In this document: positions 8,861 to 17,924 of the stretch, in pieces
Numbering within the stretch: position 1 is the stretch's first letter
How the letters are laid out: every line of letters starts with the position of its first letter
Origin: Allobosea lupini
GTDB lineage: Bacteria; Pseudomonadota; Alphaproteobacteria; Rhizobiales; Beijerinckiaceae
Direction of reading: 5' to 3'
NCBI RefSeq assembly: GCF_900109525.1
Contig: NZ_FOAN01000005.1
Coordinates: 454,758-518,757, forward strand
DNA length: 64,000 nucleotides
Notes under the pieces: model-generated
What the model was told of the DNA's origin: nothing
What the model saw: only the letters and a program-made list of their open reading frames with translations
Database searches by the model: none
Translations under genes and position numbers: made by a program

Positions 8861-10372
8861 GTGCCGGTGAAGCTGGTTTCGATCGCCGTCGCGGTGCTAG
8901 CCATGACGGGCGTCGCTACGGCGAAGCCACTGAAGGTCGTGGGCCCCTGGGAGATCGCCGGCATAGACCCGGCGCAGTCCGGCTTTGTTTTCAGTCGCAT
9001 GCAGGTGGCAGAAACGCTCGTCTCGGTCGATTCCGCTGGCAACCTGATCGCCGGCCTCGCGGCCTTCTGGTCAACGAGCGAGGATGGATTGACCTGGCGT
9101 TTCCGGCTGCGCGACGGCGCCCGCTTCCATGACGGAAGCGCGGTGACTGCCGCAATCGCAGCCGAGACCTTGCGCAAGGTTCATGGCGGCGCCGGCGTGT
9201 TCAGCCAGGTTCCGGTTGCAGGCGTCGAGGCCGACGGCCAGGACGTGGTCCTCCGCCTCTCGAAACCTTTCGCTGCGCTGCCGGCCTATCTCGTCAACTT
9301 CACCACCATCATCCTCGCGCCGTCCTCCGTGGGGGCGTCGGGCAAGGTCGAGCGCATCGTCGGCTCGGGTCCGTATCGCGTGAAGAGCCTGACGCCGCCG
9401 CTCAACATGCAGCTGGAAGCGGCTGCGGAATGGACTGGCATGAAGCCGGGCATCGCCGAGATCGACTATCAGGCGGTCGGCCAGGGCGAGATCCGCGCCC
9501 TGATGGCAGAAAGCGGCGAGGCCGACCTCGTCTTCTCGATGCTGCCGGTTTCGGTCGAGCGCCTCAAGCGCAACCAGAATCTTGATGTCCGCATCGCCAC
9601 GATCCCGCGCACGCGCTCGCTCAAGGTCAACGCCGCCTCGCCGCTTTTCAGCGATGTCAGGGTCAGGCGTGCGATCAGCGCCGCACTCGACCGCGAGGGC
9701 ACGACGCGCGTCATCCTGCGCAACGCCGATCTCGCGGCGACCCAGCTCTTCCCCAAGGCGTTGGCCGGTTGGAACGACCCGGAGCTTCCTCCGCTGAAGC
9801 GCGATCTGGCCGCCGCCAAGGCGCTCCTCGCCGAAGCCGGATGGACGCCCGGCGCCGACGGCATCCTGCAGAAGGACGGCAGGCCGTTCTCCTTCACGCT
9901 GCTGACCTATGCCAGCTGGCCCGAGCTTCCGCCCATCGCCACCGCGATCCAGGCGCAGCTCAAGCAAGTCGGCATTGACGCCAAGGTCTCGGTCGGCAAC
10001 AGCTCCGAGATCCCGGCGCGCCATAAGGATGGCACGCTGGAAATGGGGCTCGTCTCGCGCCTGTATTCGATCGTTCCCGACGCCATTGGCACGCTCCGAG
10101 ACGACTACAAGTCCGGGGGCAGCGACTGGGGTGCGACCGGCTGGTCCAATGACGAACTCAACGCGCTGGTCGAGACAATGGCGCAGACCAGCGACCCCGC
10201 CGCACGCGCGCCGATGCAGAAGCGGGCGATCGCGATCCTCCAGAGCGAGCTGCCGAGCATCCCGGTCACCTGGTCGGAGCTTGCCATCGCCGCCAACAAG
10301 CGCGTCACCGGCCTGCGCATCGACCCGCTCGAAGTGAACTACGGGCTCGCCTCGGTCCGCTGGGTCCAATAG
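8861..10372 (+). CDS. ABC transporter substrate-binding protein, family 5 (peptide/nickel/metallophore)
   Basis: A 503-residue periplasmic protein with a short signal peptide (SIAVAVLAMTGVATA) and the SBP family-5 signature (WRFRLRDGARFHDGSAVTAA, then the GSGPYRV and VRRAISAALDR motifs). Translation may start at the GTG at 8861 or, better placed for the GGAG at 8855-8858, at the GTG at 8867. It heads a four-gene importer operon. In this family, DppA/OppA-like proteins bind peptides while NikA/CntA-like proteins bind nickel or metal-opine complexes. The sequence alone does not decide which applies. Confidence 0.9.
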   Translation: MPVKLVSIAVAVLAMTGVATAKPLKVVGPWEIAGIDPAQSGFVFSRMQVAETLVSVDSAGNLIAGLAAFWSTSEDGLTWRFRLRDGARFHDGSAVTAAIAAETLRKVHGGAGVFSQVPVAGVEADGQDVVLRLSKPFAALPAYLVNFTTIILAPSSVGASGKVERIVGSGPYRVKSLTPPLNMQLEAAAEWTGMKPGIAEIDYQAVGQGEIRALMAESGEADLVFSMLPVSVERLKRNQNLDVRIATIPRTRSLKVNAASPLFSDVRVRRAISAALDREGTTRVILRNADLAATQLFPKALAGWNDPELPPLKRDLAAAKALLAEAGWTPGADGILQKDGRPFSFTLLTYASWPELPPIATAIQAQLKQVGIDAKVSVGNSSEIPARHKDGTLEMGLVSRLYSIVPDAIGTLRDDYKSGGSDWGATGWSNDELNALVETMAQTSDPAARAPMQKRAIAILQSELPSIPVTWSELAIAANKRVTGLRIDPLEVNYGLASVRWVQ

Positions 10373-10374
10373 GC

Positions 10375-11310
10375 ATGAAGCGCCTCGTTCTTGCCCGGCT
10401 GCTCCAGGCCGGGCTGGTGTTGCTCGTCGTCGGCATCCTCTGCTTCGTGCTGGTGCGGGCCCTGCCGGGCGATCCTGCCATGCGCATCGCAGCCGGGCGC
10501 TATGGGCCCGACGCCAACATCACGGAAGCGGCCGAGGCGGTCCGGCGCGAACTCGGCCTCGACCGGCCGCTCCTCGTCCAGCTCGGCGCATCGCTCGGGC
10601 AGTTGGCGCGGCTCGATCTCGGCCACTCCGTCGTCACCGGCCTGCCGATCACGAAGGAGTTGCGTATCCAGCTCGGCGCCACCCTCTGGCTCTCGGGATC
10701 GGCGCTCATGCTGTCGCTGCTGCTCGGTCCGCCGATCGGGCTGCTCGCGGGGCTGAGGCGCGGCGGCTGGGTCGACAACGCTTCGCTCGGAGGCGCGATC
10801 GTCCTGCGATCGCTGCCACCCTTCGTGCTCGGCCTGGTGCTGATCCTGGTGTTCGCCATGCTGCTCGGCCTGTTCCCGCCGGCGGGCTACGGCGCCTGGC
10901 GCGATCTGGCGCTGCCGGCGTTCACGCTGGCGCTCGGCCTCGCGGCGGTCTCCAGCCGTGTCGCCCGCGACGCCGTCGCGGCGGTGGTGCGCACGCCCTA
11001 TTTCGCCTTCGCGCGGCTGAAGGGACTGCCGGAGCCGGTGGTCGTGCGCCGGCATGTGCTGCGCAACGCCGCCATTCCCGTTGTCTCCTATCTCGCGTTG
11101 CAGGCGATCTACCTGATCGAAGGCGTCGTCGTCGTCGAGACGCTGTTCGGCATCCCCGGCATCGGCCACGCCCTGGTTCACGCCGTGATCGCGCGTGACA
11201 TGCCGATGGTGCAGGGCACCGCGCTCGCCATGGGCCTGCTCTTCGTCGTCATCGCAATGGCAGTCGATCTCGCCTGCCACTGGCTCGATCCCAGGCCGAA
11301 ACGCGCATGA
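10375..11310 (+). CDS. ABC transporter permease, DppB/NikB type
   Basis: A 311-residue inner-membrane permease. It has the N-terminal segment and loop of the family (FVLVRALPGDPAMRIAAGRYG) and the C-terminal VVVVETLFGIPGIGHALVHAVIARDMPMVQG block that is diagnostic of DppB/OppB/NikB. It starts 2 bp after the binding-protein stop. It forms the translocation channel with the permease that overlaps its end by 4 bp. Confidence 0.93.
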   Translation: MKRLVLARLLQAGLVLLVVGILCFVLVRALPGDPAMRIAAGRYGPDANITEAAEAVRRELGLDRPLLVQLGASLGQLARLDLGHSVVTGLPITKELRIQLGATLWLSGSALMLSLLLGPPIGLLAGLRRGGWVDNASLGGAIVLRSLPPFVLGLVLILVFAMLLGLFPPAGYGAWRDLALPAFTLALGLAAVSSRVARDAVAAVVRTPYFAFARLKGLPEPVVVRRHVLRNAAIPVVSYLALQAIYLIEGVVVVETLFGIPGIGHALVHAVIARDMPMVQGTALAMGLLFVVIAMAVDLACHWLDPRPKRA

Positions 11311-12134
11311 GCATCGCCGACGCCACCCTCATTCCAACGACGAAGCGCGCCTGGTTGACGCCGGCCCGGACGACCGGGCTCGTTCTGCTCGGCCTGCTGG
11401 CGCTGTTCGCGCTGCTTGGGCCGCTGCTCGTCTCCGTCGATCCGACCGAACAGGATTTCGCGGCGAGTCTCGCATCGCCCGGCTCCGACTATTGGCTCGG
11501 CGCCGATCATTACGGCCGCAGCATGCTCGCGCGGCTCAGCCATGGGGCGCGCCTCTCCTTCGGCATGGCGCTGCTCACCGTCGCGACCGCGGCCGTGCCC
11601 GGCATCCTGCTCGGCCTGCTCTCCGCCTGGCGCGGCGGCTGGCTCGAACGGTTGCTCGAACTGGTCTCGACCGTGCTGCTCGCGCTGCCGGGGCTGCTCC
11701 TGGTGCTGATCCTGCTAGCCTTCGCGCCCGGCACCTTCGGGCCGCTCTATCTCGGTCTCGCGCTTACGCTCTGGATCGAGTTCTACCGCGTGACCCGGGT
11801 CACGGCTGCCGGCGTGCTGAAGCAGACGCATGTCGAAGCGGCGCGGCTGCTCGGCTTCGGCACCGGCTATATCCTGCGCAGCCTGGTCCTACCCGAGATC
11901 CGGCCGATCCTGATCACGCTCGCCGCCTTCGCCATGTCGACGGCGATCATCGCAATCTCGACGCTCAGCGCGATCAGCGTGGGCCTGCGCCCGCCGACGC
12001 CGGAGCTCGGCGCGATGATCGTGGAGTTGCTGCCCTATTATGCCGAGGCGCCGCTGCATGTGCTGATGCCCGGCATCCTCATCTTCCTGCTCGTGCTCGG
12101 GCTCCAACTCGCGACGCGGAGCGATCTGGGATGA
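11307..12134 (+). CDS. ABC transporter permease, DppC/NikC type
   Basis: A 275-residue permease with the DppC-family opening (GPLLVSVDPTEQDFAASLASPG, then the WLGADHYGRSMLARL motif) and an EAA loop near HVEAARLLGFG. ATGA overlaps at both ends (11307-11310 and 12131-12134) couple it to the preceding permease and the following ATPase. It is the second half of the channel. The C-terminus is short (ATRSDLG), as is common for NikC-like proteins. Confidence 0.93.
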   Translation: MSIADATLIPTTKRAWLTPARTTGLVLLGLLALFALLGPLLVSVDPTEQDFAASLASPGSDYWLGADHYGRSMLARLSHGARLSFGMALLTVATAAVPGILLGLLSAWRGGWLERLLELVSTVLLALPGLLLVLILLAFAPGTFGPLYLGLALTLWIEFYRVTRVTAAGVLKQTHVEAARLLGFGTGYILRSLVLPEIRPILITLAAFAMSTAIIAISTLSAISVGLRPPTPELGAMIVELLPYYAEAPLHVLMPGILIFLLVLGLQLATRSDLG

Positions 12135-13540
12135 ACGCTCCGGTCCGCTTCCAGTCGCTGACGGTCTCCGGCCTCGAGATCCGCGCGGGCAACACGACCA
12201 TCGTTCGCGACGTCGCCTTCACGCTCTCGCACGGCCGGCCCGTCACCTTGCTCGGCGCCAGCGGCTCCGGAAAATCGCTGGTCGCGCATGCCATCATGGG
12301 CAGTCTGCCGAGCGGTCTTTCGGCGCGAGGCATCGTCAAGCTGGACGACGACGATCTTCTCGCCGGAAGCCCGACACAAACGCGAGCGCGCTGGGGGCGG
12401 ACGATCGCCATCCTGCCGCAGGAGCCCTGGCTCGCGCTTGATCCGACCATGCGGATCGAAGGTCAGGTCGGCGAGATCCATCGCTACTTGCACGGCCTCG
12501 GTCCAGCGGAAGCCGGCAAGAGCATGCGTGACGACCTGGCCGAGGTCGGGCTCGGCGACAGGACAAAGGCCTACCCCCACGAGCTCTCGGGCGGCATGTG
12601 CCAGCGCGTAGCGATCGCCGCGACGCATGCGGCCGGCGCCTCCCTCCTGATCGCCGACGAGCCGACCAAGGGCCTCGACGCCGCGCTGCGCGACGGTGTC
12701 GTCGACAGGTTGCGCGAAGAGGTGGATCAAGGCCGCCTGCTGCTGACCATCACACATGACATCGAGGTCGCGGCCGCCCTCGGCGGCATGATCGGCGTCA
12801 TGCTCGACGGATCACTCGTCGAGTTCGGCCCGGCTGACGAGGTCCTGGATAACCCCCAGCATGAATACGCCCGCGCGCTAATTGCGGCGAACCCGACGCG
12901 CTGGCCAGCGCTCGCCCTGCCGACAGCCGGCGAGCCGATCGTCTCCGCGACCGGGCTGTCGAAGCGCTTCGGAGAGAGGGTGCTGTTCGACGGCTTCGAC
13001 ATCGCGGTCCGGCGCGGCGAGATCGTCGCGATCGTGGGGCCCAGCGGTTGCGGCAAGACGACGATCGGAAACATTCTCCTCGGCCTCGTCAGACCCGACA
13101 GCGGCGAAGTTCAGCGCTCACCTGGCATTGCGGCGACCCGCTTCCAGAAGCTTTACCAGGACCCGCCAGCAGCCTTCGCCCCGCATCAGACACTGCGGCA
13201 AAGCTTCGGCGACCTGCTGAGGCTGCACTGCCTTGCCTGGGCTCAGGCCGAGGCCAGCATGCGGCGCTTCGGCCTGGGTCAGGAGCTCCTCGATCGGCGC
13301 CCGGGCGAGGTATCCGGCGGCGAACTCCAGCGCTTCGCGATCCTGCGGGCGCTCCTGCTCGACCCGGTCTTCCTGTTCGCCGACGAAGCCACCTCGCGGC
13401 TGGATCCGGTCACCCAGAAGGAGGTGTTCGCAATCCTGATCGAAGCGGTCCGCGAGCGTGGCCTGGGCCTGCTGATGGTGACGCATGAGGCCGCACTTGC
13501 AGAGAAAATTGCATCGCGCATTCTGAAATTGCCGGCCTGA
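12131..13540 (+). CDS. ABC transporter ATPase with two fused nucleotide-binding domains (DppD+DppF type)
   Basis: The start is the ATG at 12131 that overlaps the permease stop. The 469 residues contain two complete NBDs. The first has Walker A GASGSGKS, signature LSGGMCQR and Walker B LLIADEPT; the second has GPSGCGKTT, VSGGELQR and FLFADEAT. Each half is only about 230 residues, so the usual C-terminal oligopeptide-transport extension is trimmed. Fused ATPases occur in YejF-like and some nickel or metallophore importers. This completes a self-sufficient four-gene import system. Confidence 0.92.
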   Translation: MNAPVRFQSLTVSGLEIRAGNTTIVRDVAFTLSHGRPVTLLGASGSGKSLVAHAIMGSLPSGLSARGIVKLDDDDLLAGSPTQTRARWGRTIAILPQEPWLALDPTMRIEGQVGEIHRYLHGLGPAEAGKSMRDDLAEVGLGDRTKAYPHELSGGMCQRVAIAATHAAGASLLIADEPTKGLDAALRDGVVDRLREEVDQGRLLLTITHDIEVAAALGGMIGVMLDGSLVEFGPADEVLDNPQHEYARALIAANPTRWPALALPTAGEPIVSATGLSKRFGERVLFDGFDIAVRRGEIVAIVGPSGCGKTTIGNILLGLVRPDSGEVQRSPGIAATRFQKLYQDPPAAFAPHQTLRQSFGDLLRLHCLAWAQAEASMRRFGLGQELLDRRPGEVSGGELQRFAILRALLLDPVFLFADEATSRLDPVTQKEVFAILIEAVRERGLGLLMVTHEAALAEKIASRILKLPA

Positions 13541-13601
13541 TGGCTCCTGTGCGGCTCGCGACGATCTCAGTGCCGCGCGGAGGCGTCTTTGACGGCTGTG
13601 A

Positions 13602-14450
13602 TCAGAATGGATGGCTTTGAGGCTGCTTGGCTGCGCGAATCTCGCTCGCGATCGGAAAACGGTTCACAGTGAGGGTGCTTCCCTCGCGACTGATAAAGCC
13701 GCTCTCCGCAAACGCATCCAGCCATCCGACCATTGGCCAGAAACCCCATCTCGCGTGGAAAATGCGAGCGTTGCGGACGATGTCGTCGAAATGCTGAAGC
13801 GGCGGATCGAAGACGTCATGGTGTTGATGGTAGGCGCACGTACCACCGAGAAAATATAGATCCAAGCCAACCTCGCGGGCTCGAAAGGCAAAATCGGTAT
13901 CCTCGGCGCCATAGCCGGTGAAACCTTCGTCGAAGCCAGAAATTCTGTCGAAAGCCTCAGCCGATATTCCGAAAGCGAGGGACCAGAACAAGCCGCTATT
14001 GGGTTCGGCCACCAAGCCAGCAGCGGGAAACCGCCGCGCGGGATGGGGCATCCCTACCGCCCGCAGCGTGGCTTCGCACCATCGCCCGTCATTCGCGGCG
14101 CCTTCGGGAAGGTACTGGATCTCGGCGCAGATCAAGCCATCCTGAGAATTGACCGCGTCCGCCATCGCCGAGATCAGGTCGCTGCTCGGAATGCAGTCGA
14201 CATCGAGGAAGAGCAGGGACGGCGAAGTAGCCCGAGCAGCGGCGAGGTTGCGGGCCTGCGCCAAAGGTAAGCCGTGGGTGGCATGTCGGATGACCCGGAC
14301 AGGGAAATCCGCAACCGGACGTCCCACGGGCTCGTCGCTCATGTCCACGATGACCAGTTCGAGTGGTGGGATGGTACTGCGTCGCAGGCCCTCCACGAGG
14401 TTGCGCAGGTGCGCCACACGGTTCTTTACGATGGTGAGGACGCTGATCAC
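13602..14450 (-). CDS. Family-2 glycosyltransferase (last gene of the glycoconjugate operon)
   Basis: A GTG at 14450 overlaps the methyltransferase stop as GTGA and begins the GT2 fold directly (ISVLTIVKNRV); the open frame further upstream is spurious. The 282 residues show the GT-A DxD motif in LFLDVDCIPS and a downstream GYGAEDTDFAFR block, the acceptor-side motif of galactosyltransferase-like GT2 enzymes. It is cytoplasmic, with no membrane helix. It should transfer a sugar from a nucleotide donor within the pathway encoded by the operon. The convergent importer operon ends 61 bp away with no clear terminator between. Confidence 0.88.
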   Translation of the reverse strand: MISVLTIVKNRVAHLRNLVEGLRRSTIPPLELVIVDMSDEPVGRPVADFPVRVIRHATHGLPLAQARNLAAARATSPSLLFLDVDCIPSSDLISAMADAVNSQDGLICAEIQYLPEGAANDGRWCEATLRAVGMPHPARRFPAAGLVAEPNSGLFWSLAFGISAEAFDRISGFDEGFTGYGAEDTDFAFRAREVGLDLYFLGGTCAYHQHHDVFDPPLQHFDDIVRNARIFHARWGFWPMVGWLDAFAESGFISREGSTLTVNRFPIASEIRAAKQPQSHPF

Positions 14451-15037
14451 GATGGCCGCCTGCGCCAAAGGTCGAGCCGGTACATCGTCCGCCGCTCGTG
14501 CAGGACCGTCTCGACCTCTGACCCCAGAGCGCCATGCAGGGACTCGACCGCGTCGTCGCCGCTCTGGGGATAGTCCGTCTCGCCGCTCCAGTGGACAAGC
14601 AGCAGATCCCCGGTCGGTGCAAGCAGATCGAGCAGTTTGCGGCCGGCGAGCGAAAGGTCGGTCTCGTCCCAATAATAGGCGACCTCTGAAAGGATGATCA
14701 GGTCGAAGGAGGTGCCAATTGGCGCTTCTCCGGGAAAGCTTAGGCGCGTGAGCTGGACGTGATTGTATCGCGCGCACCGGGCCCGCGCGGCACCGAGCGC
14801 CGTTTCGCTGACGTCTATCGCCAGCAACTCCTCGCAATGACCCGCCAGGCGCTCGGTCAGGACGCCGTTTGCGCAACCGATCTCCAGCGCTCGGCGAAAC
14901 CTGCGTTCACCCAACGCATCCAAGGTGTGCTCGTACTTCGCCGTCTCGTATGGGCTCGTCTCAAAGTCCCACGGGTCGGGCGTGCCGGCGAACATCCGTT
15001 CGAAATACTCCGGCGGCAGGCTTTTAGCCGCGCGCAT
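14447..15037 (-). CDS. NodS-like SAM-dependent methyltransferase
   Basis: The SAM-binding motif I is ALEIGCANG and motif II follows in LLAIDVSETAL. The N-terminal DPWDFETSPYE block is the signature of the NodS family, whose founding member N-methylates the deacetylated glucosamine of Nod factors. I use the ATG at 15037 because AAAGGA lies 9 nt upstream; an ATG at 15055 is an alternative. It overlaps the PIG-L deacetylase gene upstream and the GT2 gene downstream. Its placement next to an N-deacetylase suggests it methylates a freed amino group, but this is inference. Confidence 0.87.
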   Translation of the reverse strand: MRAAKSLPPEYFERMFAGTPDPWDFETSPYETAKYEHTLDALGERRFRRALEIGCANGVLTERLAGHCEELLAIDVSETALGAARARCARYNHVQLTRLSFPGEAPIGTSFDLIILSEVAYYWDETDLSLAGRKLLDLLAPTGDLLLVHWSGETDYPQSGDDAVESLHGALGSEVETVLHERRTMYRLDLWRRRPS

Positions 15038-15734
15038 CGGGACCGATCCTTTCATAGAGCAGATCGGCCGCGGGCATCCGCTGCTTCGATGGCGAAAGCC
15101 GGAAACCCTCGCCGAACTGCGGCGTGATCTGACTGCGATGGGCGGCGAGCGCCGCGTTGCGCAGACCGAGCGGCATCGCTTGGGTCCGCCACGTGCGATA
15201 GCCTTGGCCTGGCGGTTTGGAGGCCCAGACCACGTATTCGAAGACCGTGATCGGGCGGATAGCGCTGACGGCGACGGAGCATGCGAGCCGAAAGGCCGCC
15301 TCGTGGTCGCAATGGGGCTCGTGCATCGCCGTCACCGCGATCGCATCCACGCGGCTTTCGCGGCACAAGGCTGCCAGCCTTCGCCTTGAACGTTCGAAGC
15401 GGGGCTCGGCGGGCGCGTACGGTTGGGCATCCGGCCATTCCAGGAACATTGGAGGCGGGTGGCCGCGGCCGGTCAGTATCCGCATAGCCCGTGCCGCCTC
15501 GTGGCGACGGGCCGCAATGAGGCGGGCACGTGACGCGGAGCCGTCATGGGGATGCGAGCCGACGCCATCCGTGAGGATGACCACATGCGCGAGCGCTCCG
15601 CGGGAGGCCGCATGCGCAATCAGTGCAGCACAGCCGAGCGTTTCGTCATCGGCATGAGGCGCAATCACGAGCCAGCGAGCCGATGCCATCTGGCTCGTCG
15701 CGAAGGCTCGCGCCGATAGGCTTCGCGTCACCAC
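15024..15734 (-). CDS. PIG-L/LmbE-family N-acetylglucosaminyl deacetylase-like protein
   Basis: The Zn-binding motif PHADDE is at residues 26-31 and the later HEPHCDHE block supplies the third His, matching the PIG-L (MshB, BshB, LmbE) metallo-deacetylase fold. These enzymes remove N-acetyl groups from GlcNAc-containing small molecules. The GTG start at 15734 overlaps the upstream gene's stop by 7 bp; an internal ATG at 15689 is possible. Its tight coupling to a NodS-like methyltransferase and three glycosyltransferases suggests that the deacetylated amino sugar is the methyl acceptor. Confidence 0.88.
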   Translation of the reverse strand: MVTRSLSARAFATSQMASARWLVIAPHADDETLGCAALIAHAASRGALAHVVILTDGVGSHPHDGSASRARLIAARRHEAARAMRILTGRGHPPPMFLEWPDAQPYAPAEPRFERSRRRLAALCRESRVDAIAVTAMHEPHCDHEAAFRLACSVAVSAIRPITVFEYVVWASKPPGQGYRTWRTQAMPLGLRNAALAAHRSQITPQFGEGFRLSPSKQRMPAADLLYERIGPDARG

Positions 15735-16879
15735 AGGCGGTCGCCCTCGCCCCAGACGTCATGGTCGAGCCAGGCGATGGCGGCCTGGTCGCGCGCGTAA
15801 TCCGGGCCAGCCTGACGCAGATACAGGCTGAGGTCCCGGGTGATCTTGTCGATCCGCTGGCCATCGAAGGCGCTGCGCGTGCCGACGATCCGGGCCGAGA
15901 GCTCCATAACGTCGAGCGCCGCGCGCTCGACGACGCCGCGGGTCATGCGCACGAAGTCCGGGGCATCCGAGGCATCGTCCGCAGCACGCTGCGCTGCCTC
16001 CCGCACCCAGAGATAGGCCGTTCGGGTCGCGGCCACCGCTTCGGCGAATTTGAGCCGCTGCAGCGGATCGTTGCGCGCGGTCTGCGACATGGCGAGACGT
16101 GTTTCTGCGAGCAGGCCCTCGATGCCACCCGATTGGACCGCGAGAAAGCGCCATGCACCCGCAGTGAAGCGCGGCTCGGCCGTATAGTCTCCAGGATCGC
16201 CCAGGAACTGGTCTTCGCTCGGTTGCATGCCCGTGAGATCGTAACTTCCGCTGCCGGTCGCACGCATGCCTCGCACGCGCCATCCTGAGAGATCGGTGCG
16301 GCCCGCATCGTCCGCAGGGACCACGACGAGCTGCGTATCGCCGTCCTCCCGTCGTGCGGTGATGATGGCGAAGGCCAAGCCACCCGCCCCTGTCGCAAAG
16401 GCTTTGGATCCGGTCAGGAGCCAGTCCGTAACCTCGCGACGGACGGTAACACCCGGGGGCGGCTCGGTTGCCCAGACGCCGTAGAACGCTCCGTCGTCGA
16501 GCGCCGATGCCAGCCTCGCCCTCTGCTCATCGGAGCCAAGCCATGTGAAAAGCTTGAGCGCATTTACATGGCCCTCGAAGATCCGTCCCAAGCTCAGATC
16601 GGCGCGACCGATGATCCGGAGCACATCGAGCAACGCCGCGTTCTCGGCCCGTGAGTCCGCGAAGCTTACACCGCCGCTCGCCGGAGGGGCGAACACGCGC
16701 TGCAAACCGGAGCGGCGCAGGATCTCGACACTGTCCAGCGGAAAGAGCGGGGCGGCATCGTAACGCGCGCCACATTCGACTAGCCGCGAGAACACAGATT
16801 GGACGACCGGCCTGAAATCCGGCTGCGGACCACTGGACGCCGCGCCATCCTCTCGTCGCACTCGACTACGTTGATGCAC
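15728..16879 (-). CDS. Acyl-CoA-dehydrogenase-like flavoprotein
   Basis: A 383-residue protein with the N-terminal helical domain, a central beta domain (YGVWATEPPPGVTVRR, then LTGSKAFATGAGGLAFA) and a C-terminal four-helix bundle, as in acyl-CoA dehydrogenases and their monooxygenase relatives (DszC-like). The GTG at 16879 is chosen because it overlaps the upstream stop by only 14 bp; the frame is open further but would run deep into the neighbour. The catalytic Glu of true dehydrogenases is not obvious. It is embedded in a glycosyltransferase operon, so it may act on a lipid or amino-sugar intermediate instead of taking part in beta-oxidation. Confidence 0.82.
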   Translation of the reverse strand: MHQRSRVRREDGAASSGPQPDFRPVVQSVFSRLVECGARYDAAPLFPLDSVEILRRSGLQRVFAPPASGGVSFADSRAENAALLDVLRIIGRADLSLGRIFEGHVNALKLFTWLGSDEQRARLASALDDGAFYGVWATEPPPGVTVRREVTDWLLTGSKAFATGAGGLAFAIITARREDGDTQLVVVPADDAGRTDLSGWRVRGMRATGSGSYDLTGMQPSEDQFLGDPGDYTAEPRFTAGAWRFLAVQSGGIEGLLAETRLAMSQTARNDPLQRLKFAEAVAATRTAYLWVREAAQRAADDASDAPDFVRMTRGVVERAALDVMELSARIVGTRSAFDGQRIDKITRDLSLYLRQAGPDYARDQAAIAWLDHDVWGEGDRLW

Positions 16880-17924
16880 GAGGCTTGCCCTCCCTGGCGA
16901 TTGCGATGAGGAAATCGGCTGCGTGGCGCGCGCCGTCCGGGTCGTGCAGCCTTGCCGCGCCATCAGGGTCGATGTCATTTGCGGCGGCGATCAGTCCCGG
17001 CCAATCCGAGGCGTCCGGCCAGCTTTCGAGCACGATCGCGACGCCGAGCGCGGCAAGACGCCGGGCCTTGGAGATCTGCTCATCGAAAGGCCGTGGCTCG
17101 GGAAGGCAGATGAAGCGGCTGCCCGTCGCTATCACCGCGCTGACGAGACCATCCCCCGCCGCGCCGACGACGAGCCCGGCGCGCGCGATCTCGCTCCCGG
17201 CATCTTGGACCCAGCCGAGAAGCGAGAGATTGTCAGGACACGCCTTCGGCCGCGAGGCCGGTCCGATGACGCGCCATTGCTGCGAGGGCGTGGCACGGGC
17301 CGCCGCCGCGAGCGCATCGCCATCGCCGCCTGCGCCTCCGTTGCCGAAGACGGCAAGGATAGTGTCCCTTCGCCTTGGCTCGACCGATCGAGCTGAAACC
17401 GAAAGCCCGGAGCAGTAGCGGGTCTTGGATCGTACCCAGTCAGGCATGCCGGGTTCGTCAAGTTCGCGGTGAAAGGGCGCAAGGACAGCGCGGGCTCCGC
17501 GGAAGGCGTCGAGGTGGGCGGGATCGTCGCGCAAGCCGCCGAGCCTGAAGTAGATGGTGGGCGTGGCAGCCAGTCGCGCTAGCATCGCCATCTCGACCGA
17601 AACGTCCACGACGAGCAATGCAGGTCGTTCGCGCTCAATCCAATCCGTCAGCCGAGCAGCGCGTTTGCGAATGCCTTCGTGATGCACGGGCGCGTAATGC
17701 AAGGCGCGCGGCCGATCGCCCATATGATCGTGTCCGTCGAACCCCAAGCCCTCGGCAAGGCGGTCATCGGGCAGGTCGAGGCAAGGGAGACCCTCGGTGC
17801 GACCTGCGAGCCCGGTGCCGATCAAGGTAATCTGTGCCAGCGGAGCCGAACGGGCTATCGCCAGGGCCCGTTGTCGATGCCCATCTCCGTGATGATGGAC
17901 GTAGTAGCCGATGCCACCACTCAC
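16866..17924 (-). CDS. GT-B-fold glycosyltransferase (MurG/family-28-like)
   Basis: The start is the GTG at 17924, which overlaps the stop of the upstream GT2 as GTGA and gives a clean N-terminus (SGGIGYYVHHHGDGHRQRA). The 352 residues show the MurG-like glycine/His-rich donor loop at the start and a C-terminal Rossmann half with NLSLLGWVQD and VVGAAGDGLVSAVIATGSRF, then the EQISKARRL tail that in this fold contacts the nucleotide sugar. It lies in the middle of the eight-gene operon. The acceptor and sugar are unknown. Confidence 0.8.
   Translation of the reverse strand: MSGGIGYYVHHHGDGHRQRALAIARSAPLAQITLIGTGLAGRTEGLPCLDLPDDRLAEGLGFDGHDHMGDRPRALHYAPVHHEGIRKRAARLTDWIERERPALLVVDVSVEMAMLARLAATPTIYFRLGGLRDDPAHLDAFRGARAVLAPFHRELDEPGMPDWVRSKTRYCSGLSVSARSVEPRRRDTILAVFGNGGAGGDGDALAAAARATPSQQWRVIGPASRPKACPDNLSLLGWVQDAGSEIARAGLVVGAAGDGLVSAVIATGSRFICLPEPRPFDEQISKARRLAALGVAIVLESWPDASDWPGLIAAANDIDPDGAARLHDPDGARHAADFLIAIAREGKPRAST

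Noticed and set aside
9071..10369. Long minus-strand open frame across the family-5 binding protein
   Set aside because: Low-complexity Arg/Asp-rich translation with no domain; the plus strand carries a complete signal peptide and binding-protein fold.
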